Source of the DNA: Owenia fusiformis
Lineage: Eukaryota > Annelida > Polychaeta > Sabellida > Oweniidae
Assembly (NCBI GenBank): GCA_903813345.2
Contig: CAIIXF020000005.1
Span: 19,843,375 to 19,907,374, forward strand
Length of the DNA: 64,000 bases
Reading direction: 5' to 3'
A program made the position numbers and the translations under genes. The notes under the pieces are model-generated. The model ran no database searches. It was not told where the DNA came from and worked only from the letters and a program-made list of their open reading frames with translations. Below, one piece after another: positions 21,087 to 31,792 of the stretch (positions are counted from its first letter, which is position 1; each line of letters starts with the position of its first letter).

Positions 21087-21740
21087 TAGTATAGGGTGTC
21101 TCAAAAATGTACCCAAAAGTATAGCAACATCATAGGCAAACGAATCAATATTTTCAGACATTTTTTGCATGGTCTTGTACAGATGAAAGTTTTTTCCCCT
21201 ATACACAGTTTTTAATTCAGTTTTGCCTTTTTGATACTTTAACCCGTCACTACACCACATATTCAATGTAACCTCATATTTCGATGACAGTCTGCATCCT
21301 TACTACTACATTCTTCATCACATTTGATATTTCTAGTGGAATGTTTTGATTTCTGCTCGGATGCTGGTCTTAAGGTGCTCTAGGTCTCTTAGCTTGGGTT
21401 TAGCATAAAAATGGTCCTTCAAATAGCCTCAGAGAAAAAAGTATGGGCCGTCAAATATGGTGAATAGGGAGGCCCTCACAATGTCTTATAGCGCCCATAT
21501 ACAGAGAGGTCAGAGGTTCAAGAAACTGCATTGGTTGGGATTCTCGTGTAGCCTTTGTTGTGTGTATCAATTTGAGACCACTGTGGATATCATTTGGTCT
21601 CCATGATAGCCTGCCTAACTATGGAAGGTAACTCCTGAAGCATTTGCCGATAAATGTCCTGATTATCTGTGTTTGTTCTGCCATCGTCATCCTCAAACAG
21701 CTTTCTCTGTGGCTATTTGACGGGCTGCAGGTTGCAGGTT
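21087..21740 (-). pseudogene. Mariner/Tc1-like transposase, C-terminal half, decayed
   Basis: Minus-strand frames give FEDDDGRTNTDNQDIYRQML (about 21640-21715), then PPYSPYLTAHTFFS and LNPS, then KPKLRDLEHLKTSIRAEI and IPLEISNVMKNVVVRMQTVI (about 21270-21400). These are the mariner-type signatures FFEDDDG, PPYSPDLTPxDF and NVMKNV. Frames change several times, and the third catalytic acidic position is lost (SPYLTAHT for SPDLTPxD). The 3' terminus TAGGGTGTCTCAAAAATG at 21087 fits a mariner-like TIR. Inserted right beside family F copy 1. Not functional. Confidence 0.82.
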
Positions 21741-23490
21741 ACATGGGCTTTTGTGTTATGTTTTGTCAAGCTTTACATCCAGCCTCTGTAACCCTACCCG
21801 CTACCCACATACTTCTCCCCTGGAGGTAGGGGAAGGTACATGATTTAGCAACTTGAAATCATATACATGAGGGGGGCATCTGAAAAGAAAATGGTTGAGT
21901 GTTTCTGATTCCAGTTCGCAAGCGCACATTGGGGAATCAATTATTAAAATCATGTGAGTGTATTTGCGCTTTGAGGACTAGGTCGCATCTGCAAAGAGAT
22001 TAATGAAAACGCGACCAGATATGAAGTTAAATAAATCATTTTGTGTAACAGTTGCCAATGAAATTTTATTCGAACAAATTAGCTATAACCAGAATATAAA
22101 TAAAGCATGAATGTGTTGTTAATTCATCATGGAATTTTTCGCTGAACACGCAATCGGCAAATTTGCGTTAACCCATTAGTAATTTGTTCCCCCGTTATTT
22201 AAATTTGTCAGGAAGAACACCATTTTCTGAGAACGAGGCTAATTTATGTTTCCCAGGAGAAGATGAGATAATTTTGGTATGACTGATAATGGTCTCATGG
22301 TCTTATGGTATACTGTACCATGTAGGCTTTTGACTGCATATCTATTAGCTAGGGTGAAGCCAAGGTTGATAGAATACTAAACATACGAATGTAACAAGAC
22401 GAAAACAGGGCTGACTATAATAATGCGGCTACTTGGTGAATGTCTTGGAATCTTGAGCATAATTCCAAGATACATAAGCCGTAATTAATTTCCTGATGCG
22501 GATGCGTTCAGTCACAAGATCAATATAATAGTGCAACGCAAGAAATGAGAATGTTTAATTCCAATTGCTCGTTTAGTGTTTAGAAACGAAAGCAAAGCTG
22601 TAACAAAGATAACAAAAGCTGTGGGTTTTGTATTTTCATATGGTTTATACACTATTTGAAATGGTAAATCTGCGCTCGGGATTTCCCGAATGCGAATCTC
22701 CATTAAAATGAGCATGGGGCGTTTGGTGATAAAATCATTCACTAAAAAACAAAATGGCTACTAACGGGCCTGAAGATGATTAGAATACGATCTATATTAG
22801 ATACACATCGAAGCCTGTCGAGTTGATTATAAAACATACCTTAGTGTAATCTAGCGAGCAAAGGATAAGAACCAAGTAAACGTGAGATTGCATCTCTGCC
22901 ATGAATTACTGCTCCAGGAACATGTTAAACCGAACGAAAAAATCATCGGTTGTCATTCTGAGATATGTTTTTTATGAATGAAAGCTACAATTACAAGCAG
23001 TATTTTTCGTGATGGCGATAGAATGTTATTTAGTCAATTTCAATGTTTGAACCATTATGCATCCACGGTAAAAGTGTCAAATGGACCTTATAGTCAATGA
23101 GCTGATTTTTATAAGAGCTCTAGATAATTATAAGGAGTTGGTTATTTTTTTAACCAACTACTGCAGTGTTCAATCCTACTACTATGTATATATTCACCAC
23201 TGGACAATGTTTCGTTTATCCAACAACAAGGGCTTTCACTTAGAAAATGAGGATTTGAACAAGGATATTGACTTGTCATAGGAAAATGCACTTTTAAAAA
23301 TGTCATTACCTTTAGCCAGTGTTTTTAATTACTAAAAACGTCGTGACACCAAAACATTGCGCAATACAGATTTTTACTATTGCAGATGTTTGCACCCTGA
23401 CAGGAGACCATCTTTTTAACATTTCTGCAAGTGGAACACCTTAAAGTGGAAAATCATAAGTGGTCTAAAGAAGCACAGGTCTTACAACTG
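21741..23490. other. Long stretch without recognised genes or repeats
   Basis: AT-rich. A 76-codon minus-strand frame at 22512-22742 is mildly hydrophobic but unsupported. Nothing else seen. Confidence 0.4.
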
Positions 23491-24368
23491 GTACACTCCC
23501 CTCCATAAGTTTGGCAACCTTTTTTCTCCATTGAACTACGTGTTAAAGCCTCTTTACGTTTGAATTTTTATTTACTTAACCGGCGATGAAATAACTTATG
23601 ATATTGATGGAAACGTAACTTGACTTTAATTCCAATACCTCCAAATTTTCTCAATTTTTTTCCTCAATTACAATAGGTCGAAAATTGATGATAAATTTGA
23701 TGAACTATTGAAAATCGTCATTCTCATGTAATCCAATGGGAAATGGAGGGTTCAGGGCAAATCAGAAATCAGGATATCTTTTCAGTAAATGATTCAGCAA
23801 AAAATATTTTCATATAGAAAATTGAATTGAACTTTTTTGAACACTAAGTGTTTAGTTTATTAGATGAATATTAAAGTTACAGCGCTTCAAAGTCATTTTT
23901 GAAAATTATTTATCGCCTCCTGTGTTATTTCAATGGGAGAGGTTTTTTGAAAAACAATTTTGACTTTAAAGCCCTATAACTTTGTTGAACCTGAAGAAAC
24001 ATATCAATTTTTTGTTAAATAAAGTTCGCAAATTCAATTACCTGCCTAACTCGTATTTTTTGCAAGGACTCGGATGAATGGATATTCTGTCATATGACTT
24101 GCGGCAAACCTACCATTTCCCATTGGTTATAATGGGAATGTCGATTTTCAAAAATTCATCAAATTCATCATCAATTTTCGACCTTTTGTAATTGAGGAAA
24201 AAAATTGAGAAAATTTGGAGGTATTGGAATTAAAGTCAAATTACGTTTCCATCAATAGTATAAGTATTTTCATCGCAGGTTAAGTAAATAAAAATTCAAA
24301 GGTAAAGAGGCTTTGACACGTAGTTCAATGGGGGGAAAAGGTTGCCAAACTTATGGAGGGGAGTGTAC
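23491..24368. mobile_element. Family F long-TIR element, copy 2
   Basis: 878 bp, GTACACTCCCCTCCATAAGT at the left and its complement at the right. Arms of about 250 bp. The interior repeats CAATTACAATAGGTCGAAAA in both directions, so nearly the whole element folds on itself. Non-coding. Confidence 0.87.
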
Positions 24369-25470
24369 ATTTTCTTTTCTGTGATCGGTTCGGTTTTAGC
24401 TTGAACACCAAACGTCCACAAATTAGAAGCCAATTAATATATACTGTCATTACACTTCTGCTGGATGTTTACCTTTTGTTTTTACACGAATAAACAAAAA
24501 ACAGTAGAATTTGCAAAGTTTTTCACCATTGGAATAGAGAATATAATTATATTTTAATTACGATAGTTCAGGTCTGATTTAGCAATTTACTTGAAATCAA
24601 AATGTTAATAAATTAAATGATTAGTATCTGAATGTTTGCATTGACTCATTCTGGTAAGTTCATACAAAGAGGTTCACTACGATCCCAAAAGTGACAGCTC
24701 AAGTTATAATTCAATAGAAAACGGAATAATAGCAAATACGGAGGGGAACATGTCTGCGAATACAGCAATGTTCTATTCCAATTCCAATATCTCTGCATTA
24801 CCTCAGTGCGTCCTGAAAGTGATGGTTTTCCAACTACTTCTCGAGTGATATGTCAGCGAGGCATTGACTTTATCATACAGATTGCTGTGTACTTGATTAC
24901 AGTTATATTATCTTTGTGTTCAGATGAATAAATCGATAAAGTTGGATTAATAAAAAATAAAGACATTGACCATTTTTCATTACAAATCGTGTTAACATCT
25001 TAGTAGCGGTGTTTATTCTTGAAACTTTATCAGAGTCCGGAATTTTTAACATATCACCAATCGATTTACCCCGAGGCGGTTCATTTGAATGCCTTATCGT
25101 TACTAGAAAACGCTACATCTCTTCATCTGTGCATCACGACTACATTTCAAAACCTTATGGAAACTGGTTAGAAAATTAGTGAAGTAGGAAGGAAAGGTTG
25201 ATAATTGTTGATAGTATATAAGGAATTTAGGAATTACACATGGTTAGAATAAATACAACAACGGTAAAGCGCCCGAGTATGCCATTTTACCCCCCAAATA
25301 GCAAGAATTTCGAATAATCTATGCTTAAAATCTAAAGATTCTTAATCTTAGACAAAATATATCGACACTCCTTATATTGGCTTATTCAACAATTCTTAAA
25401 CAGGAAATTTGTTGGAAACTATTTTTCAACCAATACAATTGTTATTGAAATCGTTACAGACCGTCCTATT
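24369..25470. other. Stretch without recognised genes or repeats
   Basis: AT-rich, no exon or element identified. Confidence 0.4.
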
Positions 25471-25905
25471 GTTCAAAATTGAATACAATATTGAACAAAA
25501 CACTCAATCGGCCAGGCGCCGGCCGATGGATCGGAGCAAATGTGATCCAGACAATACTCGGAGAGGTCGTTTTTCTGTTATTACTCTAATGCCTTGATCA
25601 CATTTGCACCGACTTTCACTACGGCGCCCAGCCGATTGAGTATTTTTTCAAAATTGAATACAATATTGAACAAAACACTCAATCGGCCGGGCGCCGGACG
25701 ATGGATCGGAGCAAATGTGATCCAGACAATACTCGGAGAGGTCGTTTTTCTGTTATTACTCTAATGCCTTGGTCACATTTGCTCCGATTTTCACTACGGC
25801 GCCCAGCCGACTGAGTATTTTGTTCAAAATTGAATACAATATTGAACAAAACACTCAATCGGCCGGGCGCCGGCCGACGAATCGGAGCAAATGTGACCCA
25901 AGCAT
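25471..25905. repeat. Tandem array of ~175-bp hairpin units
   Basis: Units start with TTCAAAATTGAATACAATAT at 25472, 25647 and 25823 (about 175-bp period); the third is partial. Each unit is itself a hairpin: ACTCAATCGGCCGGGCGCCG and GGAGCAAATGTGATCC pair with the unit's second half. GC-rich arms contrast with the flanks. Such palindromic tandem cores occur in bivalve Helitron-like MITEs, but no Helitron ends (5'-TC, 3'-CTRR hairpin) were confirmed. Confidence 0.85.
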
Positions 25906-27059
25906 AAAAAATGTCCTGTAACATGCAATGGATAAAACACGAACAAGTCATGTTCATAGTAAATATGATCGTACAGGAACGGCATAACCTTGATCCGAAG
26001 GGGAATAGTATACAGCCAAATCTTAATTGCTTTGGGTTACAAACTTGAAAGAGTAACTTCGGGGCATAAATCGATTGAAAAGAGCGTTAGTGCTCGTGCT
26101 AGTGTCCGTGCCAGCCATGCGTTTGCGTTGGCTGGGACTGGTGGTGGATAGCTGGGAGAACTTTGCTTAGCATATTGATCAATCGAGTACCTCTTACTTG
26201 TGAAGACTGAAGTTGTTCCTTCTACAAATTTTTTGACAAACGTCCCATAAAAATACTTCTAAATTCTCATTTTCAATGAAAATGATAATGAATAAAACCT
26301 CTAAAATGAACTGATATTAGACAGCCGAGAATGATTTAAAAGGTCATTTTTTCTACAAATATGTTTGCACTGAGAAAAATGAACACAGATTTCATCAATT
26401 TTAGTCAAAATTCTATTTTCTCAATCATCTTAGAAAGTGACCAGATTAGCTTGACCTTGGAGTTTTAACAGAGGCCATCAATTTCACTTCCAAAAATAGA
26501 GCTGTCAATCAAACCTACTGAATACAGAGATAAGTTGATTTTAGCTTGATGCACTGATCTTGATTCAGATGAACTGAAATGTTATAACAATCTTTAAAAT
26601 GAATTAGTAGCAATAATTTAGAAATTAATTTGAAAATAAATATATATGGGTCATTGTGACCCGTCTATAGCATAATAATCTATTATTTCACAGACATCAA
26701 ATCCTCAAATTATTTGTAGAAGTGCAAGTTGATACAAAGTTAAGTCATAGATTGATTGATTGATTGAAACTTGATTGAGGAATTGATTGATTTAAAATGT
26801 ATTTGTTTTAACAGGAACAATTAGTCCATTAGTGACTTGATATGATTGCATTATATGCCACATGTTTACATAGAAGTTCCTCAAGTAAAAACATAATGAT
26901 ACTCCTATCATTAGCAGGAGGCAAGCTAAGGAGATTTTTACCAGTTACTGTTCTCAACATAATCCAAATGAATTTTGCAATTGTTTCCATGTTTCCCGTT
27001 GTCAGAAATTCAAATGAAACCACTGCGTCTAAGTAACATCTCTCACTGTTGCATAAATG
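25906..27059. other. Stretch with no confirmed gene
   Basis: Includes an (ATTG)n microsatellite at about 26748-26800. At 26013-26155 the minus strand is open in two frames behind a fair acceptor (GTTCTCCCAG), but no product could be assigned. Confidence 0.35.
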
Positions 27060-28395
27060 ATGTTCACATGGAGCTCAATGTCACATAGATGAGATGTCAT
27101 CACGGAAAGATTGACATCGATTTTAAGATGAACAACATAGATGATCTATGTGTCATAAAACAATGTCACATAGGTGATGTTACCATGGGAATTGATGTCA
27201 TATATGTGATGTTAACACAGATGTCAACACATGGAGGTCAATGCCATTAGAGCGTAAACAAAAAGTATACCCAACTTCAAAACCAAATAAATAGAATCAT
27301 GAGCATTAAAAAAATAACTAAGGTAGCAGTAAAAGCCTGATTTATTCTCCATCAAATGGTACCTAGCTCATTATGTAACTGTCATGTATGACTGAGCAAT
27401 CTTGTCCATTATGAAAGGTGGTAAAATTAGCTCTGTGTCAAGTTACCTTCCTGTGTGACAATTGATTTTGTAATTGTCCTAGTATTCTTTTTCTGTTACA
27501 TTATGTTAGAGGACAGGCCTTCCATACTGAATTGGACTTGGGACTGAGTAACTCTTATGAAAAAAGGTTTGACCAAAAGCTTAACTTAATACTCTAAAAT
27601 AGGCCTGCAAAAATGGTTCAACTGACACCTGAGCAGTAGAGCCAACAAAAAGTTCTAAAAAGAAAGTCCAATGTACTGTTTACAGAACCCCTATTCTTCC
27701 TATTGAAATGGATTCTAGCAATACTGTTCCACTTAAATTTACTTGTTTAGACTCAATAAACTTTAGTTTTTCTTAGAAAATGAGGATTTCAGCAAGGGTT
27801 ATTGACTTTACATTGGGATACAATTTACTTCAAGCTGCATCATCAAGTAGAAGTTTCATTGCTGATCAAGAGGCTCTTCGGATCCAATTTCCCAAGACGG
27901 AAGTACCAACAAAAAGTTATGGAAAATTATGCAAATGTGTGAAGAACATGGAACAAGTTTGAATTTGAACATTAATAATATTTTGAACACAAAAAAATTA
28001 CTGTTTCATTCCTACTTGAATGCTAACTTGGCAGAGTGCTGATTTTACTACCTTTCATAATGGTCATGATTGCTCAGTCATCCAAGACAGTTACACAATT
28101 ACACAAACTAGGCCTTTTACTGCTACCTTCGTATTTTTAAAAGGTTGCTCAGAATTCTAGTATCCCGGTTTTGAAGTTGGGTATATTTTTTGTGGACACC
28201 CTATGCTAATGGGGACCAATGCCACACTTACATAGGTAACACATGTTAAACCATATATCACACTCACATAGGTGATATTAAGATTAAAATGAAATAGGTG
28301 ATCAAAACATGAGATCACCTGATTAACAATGGAGATCAATGTCACACCATCACATGAAATGCTGCATTGACTTTCAATCACCCGATATGACATGA
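27060..28395. repeat. Minisatellite (TGTCACATAGGTGATGTTA-type) split by a transposon
   Basis: Degenerate units with ATGTCACATAGGTGATGT and ATGGAGGTCAATGCC words occur at 27060-27248 and again at 28203-28390. They are interrupted by the 27249-28202 insertion. Confidence 0.6.
27249..28202. mobile_element. 0.95-kb DNA transposon with ~190-bp TIRs
   Basis: The left arm carries AAAAAGTATACCCAACTTCA, AGGTAGCAGTAAAAG and GACTGAGCAATC. The right arm is their complement, ending GGACACCCT. The outer terminus AGGGTGTCCAC fits a mariner/IS630-type end. Contains only a 60-codon frame (27780-27962, ISARVIDFTLGYNLLQ...) of unknown meaning. Probably non-autonomous. Confidence 0.82.
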
Positions 28396-28511
28396 TATGT
28401 GAATAGAAAAGACGACGAGGAAGGGGAAGGTTTTCATTATCAAAAAGAGGAGAGTGGTGTTATTCAGGTCAAAATAGTAAAAAAGAAATGGGAGCACCAA
28501 CACTGTCGTAT

Positions 28512-28560
28512 TAGATAGATAGTAAAGTTTTATTTAGATACCAGATTTAAAATTTCAATT
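28512..28560 (-). repeat. Possible retroposon 3' tail (TATC)n
   Basis: Minus strand reads AAATAAAACTTTACTATCTA and ends in CTATCTATCT. Short tandem tails of this kind end many LINEs. May instead be the 3' UTR of the exon at 28643. Confidence 0.4.
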
Positions 28561-28642
28561 TCAATTTTTAAATTTCATAGTTTTTATATAGAAAAATCTA
28601 AAACATTCACTGGCAAAAAGATTATTCGGTATTAAACATTTA

Positions 28643-28780
28643 TTATGTTGCTGCGAATGACAGATTGAAATGCCGTATTGCATGAATAGCAACTCTATAA
28701 CTGATAACGTCCGCGTCAAATTGCTCTCTCAGTTCCATTTGCGCCTCCATTAAGTGCCATCGTATCGTTTCACGTTTCAA
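28643..28780 (-). CDS. Candidate terminal coding exon, unknown protein
   Basis: Acceptor AAGATTCTTTCATCAG, then phase 0 for 45 codons (LKRETIRWHLMEAQMEL, REQFDADVISYRVAI, HAIRHFNLSFAAT) and tandem TAA TAA. Local codon use is richer in GC than the flanks (GCG, GAC, CTG). AATAAA occurs at the stop and again at 28529-28534. The predicted tail is helical and amphipathic. No upstream exon found. An alternative is a LINE 3' end, because (TATC)n follows at 28512-28522. Confidence 0.42.
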   Translation of the reverse strand: MKRETIRWHLMEAQMELREQFDADVISYRVAIHAIRHFNLSFAAT

Positions 28781-30975
28781 CTGATGAAAGAATCTTTATT
28801 GGATATTGGAAATAAAATATCTTAAATGCACTTATTTAAATGTTGCAAAAGTGCGAAGTGCGTGCTTAATGATTTGATGATTTTAAGCCGGGTACGTATT
28901 AAACAGGGTGGGCCAATAAAGAAATAACTACAAATTCTGAGTACTGTCTAGTATAACACTGGATAGAAAATTCAAGTTCCAATACAAATCTATGGTATTC
29001 AATGGATTTATATTGACAACATTTATTTTGTATTGACAATCTTTTTGTACAACAGAGATTTTGCAAACTCACAAATACAGGTTGGGCGAAAAAACAGTTT
29101 CTTAAAGTTGAAACAAATAAGTTTACAAATGAGGATGACATTATTACAAAGTTATAACACACTGATTTGTGACGTAGGGCTCAGTTTAATGGGGTACGTG
29201 AATTGTCGCAAAAACATGTGATATGTATCCCTTTCATCGACCAATTGTTAAATGTACTAGACTAGATCTAGATACAATGATTAGCGTGTGTAGTATTTAT
29301 ATTTAGATACTTTTATAGTTTCAAAAGATTATAATAACCGGTACCCACCTATAAAGACGTTTTAAAGACGTCATGTAACAAAATGGATGATGCAGAAAAT
29401 GAGAATGAAGAATTTTTTTTATTTTCAGGTCTTCATTTTCAGGTGTCACTACAGTAAATACCACTTCCGGGTTGGCTATTTCAGGTGTAACGTTCAGATC
29501 AACAAGAACTTTCTAAACCGTCCCGGGAGTCCCGTAAACTGGAACTACTTTATTCGTTAATTTTAATAGGTGGAGCAGGGATTCTACCTATACATCTGAT
29601 CAAGGACTCCAACAATCGAGTGAAAAACCCTCACTTTAGCAGCCAGGACGTCAACATAACGCAGCCATGACGTTATGAAATTCACCAGATAACATTGCCA
29701 AAGTTAGGGAATTCTCACTCCAGCTGCTTGGAGCTGCTCGATATATATTTGCTCGTGACTGACTAGCTTTTCAGTAACCAGATGTTACTATTTACCTACT
29801 GGTAAAATATTTGGAAATAGATCAACATCTTTGATAGTACTAGTGAAAATGATGAAAACAAAATTCTTAAAAAAATTCTACAGATTGAGTCATGTTTTAA
29901 AGAGTATTATCTCAATTTGTGTCAATTTCATTGTTTTTTTGGTGATATTCCTTTGAGATTATTGGCATTCCCAATTTTACTTGTAAAAGTAATAAAATGT
30001 TCATTATTCGTCGTATGTGTACTTTGTATTATGTGTTAAATCAAAGAAAATTTAATTCTGTATTAAATTCTACTAAACATATAGAAAGAAATATTAATGG
30101 AGACGTGGACGGACACTGAAGAACTAAAATTCGCAAATTCCATACCATGCTTTAAAAATTAATAGTTACCTCCAAGTTCAGCTCCAGATACCACCCACTG
30201 TATTACTTTTGAAATGGTGAGTTGATCAACAGCACATTAGAGTGCTATTACGTTGGGTTAAACAACTATTTCTTCCTCTGCTTAATCATTTAATTGTAAA
30301 ATATTGATGTCTTGAGAGTAATCATGAACATAATACGTTGTGCCAATCAAGCACTTAGAAAAAGCTGGCAGCTCGCAATTTGTTTTAATCGTACGTGATA
30401 TCTCTTGTATCGCTAAAAGGTTGTACCAGACAGAGAGAGCAACTTTTCTGAAACTCTTTATTCAATATATTATGTCTAGAATCATTCTTTGTCTTGTATG
30501 TTTTCTAAGGATCTAACATTGTATACATTTTTAAGGAAACGTTTACAGATTTCCTGGTTTCGTCCCACAATGAAAATGTATATGCACAAAGGTACAGTCT
30601 TATTGGGATCCCTTTAGGACTTAGAAAATTTCATGAAAACGCAATTATAGATTTTGAAAAAAAAAATCAAAATATTCTTGACTGATATGTGTATTTTCAT
30701 TTTCTTGAAAAATATAGTGAATATTTTTGTAAAAAATATGATTTCTGGCCCATTTCTGTAACCACTCCCTTCATGGCAGATTACTTGTGAAATTTAGTGT
30801 TCTTTAGAAAATGTAGTAATTATGCATAATGTAATCCCTACTGAAATGTATCCAGCAGATTTATGTGTGATGATGCATGATATGTGGCATAAAATGGATT
30901 ATAATCCAGACCCCCATTATTTACCCGTCTTAATTGAACATGAACCATGGTTCATTAAATGGACAAATTCACTGT
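28781..30975. other. Long stretch without confirmed genes
   Basis: Holds a transposon-type terminus CAGGGTGGGCCAATAAAG at 28904-28921 without a visible partner. A weak splice-flanked fragment (WVVSGAELGG, minus, about 30163-30196) is not enough to call. Confidence 0.4.
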
Positions 30976-31074
30976 GAGCTGTGTTCTCCACCACTTTTAT
31001 TTTTTGCTGTACAGATCCAAAATTAAATTAGGCAACATTTTCAGTTGCAAAAATAGTGGTGGAGAACACAGCTC
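30976..31074. repeat. 99-bp hairpin
   Basis: GAGCTGTGTTCTCCACCACT at the left pairs with the right arm ending GAGAACACAGCTC; loop about 45 bp. Confidence 0.85.
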
Positions 31075-31111
31075 ATATAGTTATTTGGACTTCTTTTGGT
31101 ATTTTTTCTAA

Positions 31112-31455
31112 ATCATTTCTGCCACCATTTTGGATACAATACCACCTATCAAAACGTACCGTGTTGGATGTGATAAACTGAGTCCAGCTGTCGCTAAGAG
31201 AAAAGTAACTAAATCTAACACTCTCGGCAAATTATGGAAAGAAAAATATCACAAAGATACCCCTGATAATTCAGTTATATGTTACAAATGCCGGATTACA
31301 CTCACAGGACCCAAAAACATTCCTTATAACCCTCCCCAACCAGCAGATGAAGGTGAAAAACAGATAATCCATCTATGAAGATACAAATCCCCTTTCTCAT
31401 GACTACAAAGTCTAAGAAGAGGTGCATTGTTTGTGACAAGCAGATTAAATCTCAA
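31112..31455 (+). pseudogene. Candidate zinc-binding coding exon or gene fragment
   Basis: An open stretch codes KLSPAVAKRKVTKSNTLG, then LWKEKYHKDTPDNSVICYKC and RITLTGPKNIPYNPPQPAD, ending in a stop at 31378. In the next frame KSKKRCIVCDKQIKSQ runs into a good donor TCTCAA|GTAAGG at 31456. CYKC and CIVC look like two halves of a zinc-binding module now in different frames. No clear acceptor or ATG precedes it. Either a frameshifted pseudogene or two separate small exons. Family not recognised. Confidence 0.38.
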
Positions 31456-31569
31456 GTAAGGAAATTTTTTATATTTTCATCCTGCTTTTACTTAAACTAT
31501 TTTTGATAGGAGTTGATCAGTATAATAAGTGACCAAATATGTGTAAAAGTATTGATATTCAACAAACAT

Positions 31570-31792
31570 TAGGGGTCGGGTCAAAATATCGATGTCCGTC
31601 AAAAAACGTAATTGATTTCGTTAGGGGGAGGGGGTCAAACCCTAATTTCATTAGGTGACGGTCATCGATTATGGTTTTCCCAGGAATTTCAATTTTCAAC
31701 ATTTTTGGTTTCGTTACAAGGGGGAGGGGGGTTGAAAACTAAATAAATCAAATACATTTTTTGACGGACATCGATATTTTGTCCCGACCTAT
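31570..31792. repeat. TIR element, 223 bp
   Basis: Inverted ends of about 36 bp: TTAGGGGTCGGGTCAAAATA and TCGATGTCCGTCAAAAAA, mirrored at 31757-31792. Two GGGGGAGGGGG tracts lie inside. Confidence 0.82.

Noticed and set aside
25471-25905. Considered as a CRISPR array
   Set aside because: Units are 175-bp tandem hairpins with no short repeat/spacer pattern, in clearly eukaryotic DNA.
26013-26155. Minus-strand terminal-exon-like block behind GTTCTCCCAG
   Set aside because: Two frames are equally open and part of it is a simple GTGCTCGTGCTAGTGTCCGT repeat, which mimics coding sequence.
30163-30225. Possible small exon (IQWVVSGAELGG) before GTAACT
   Set aside because: Acceptor is weak and the fragment is too short to separate from chance.
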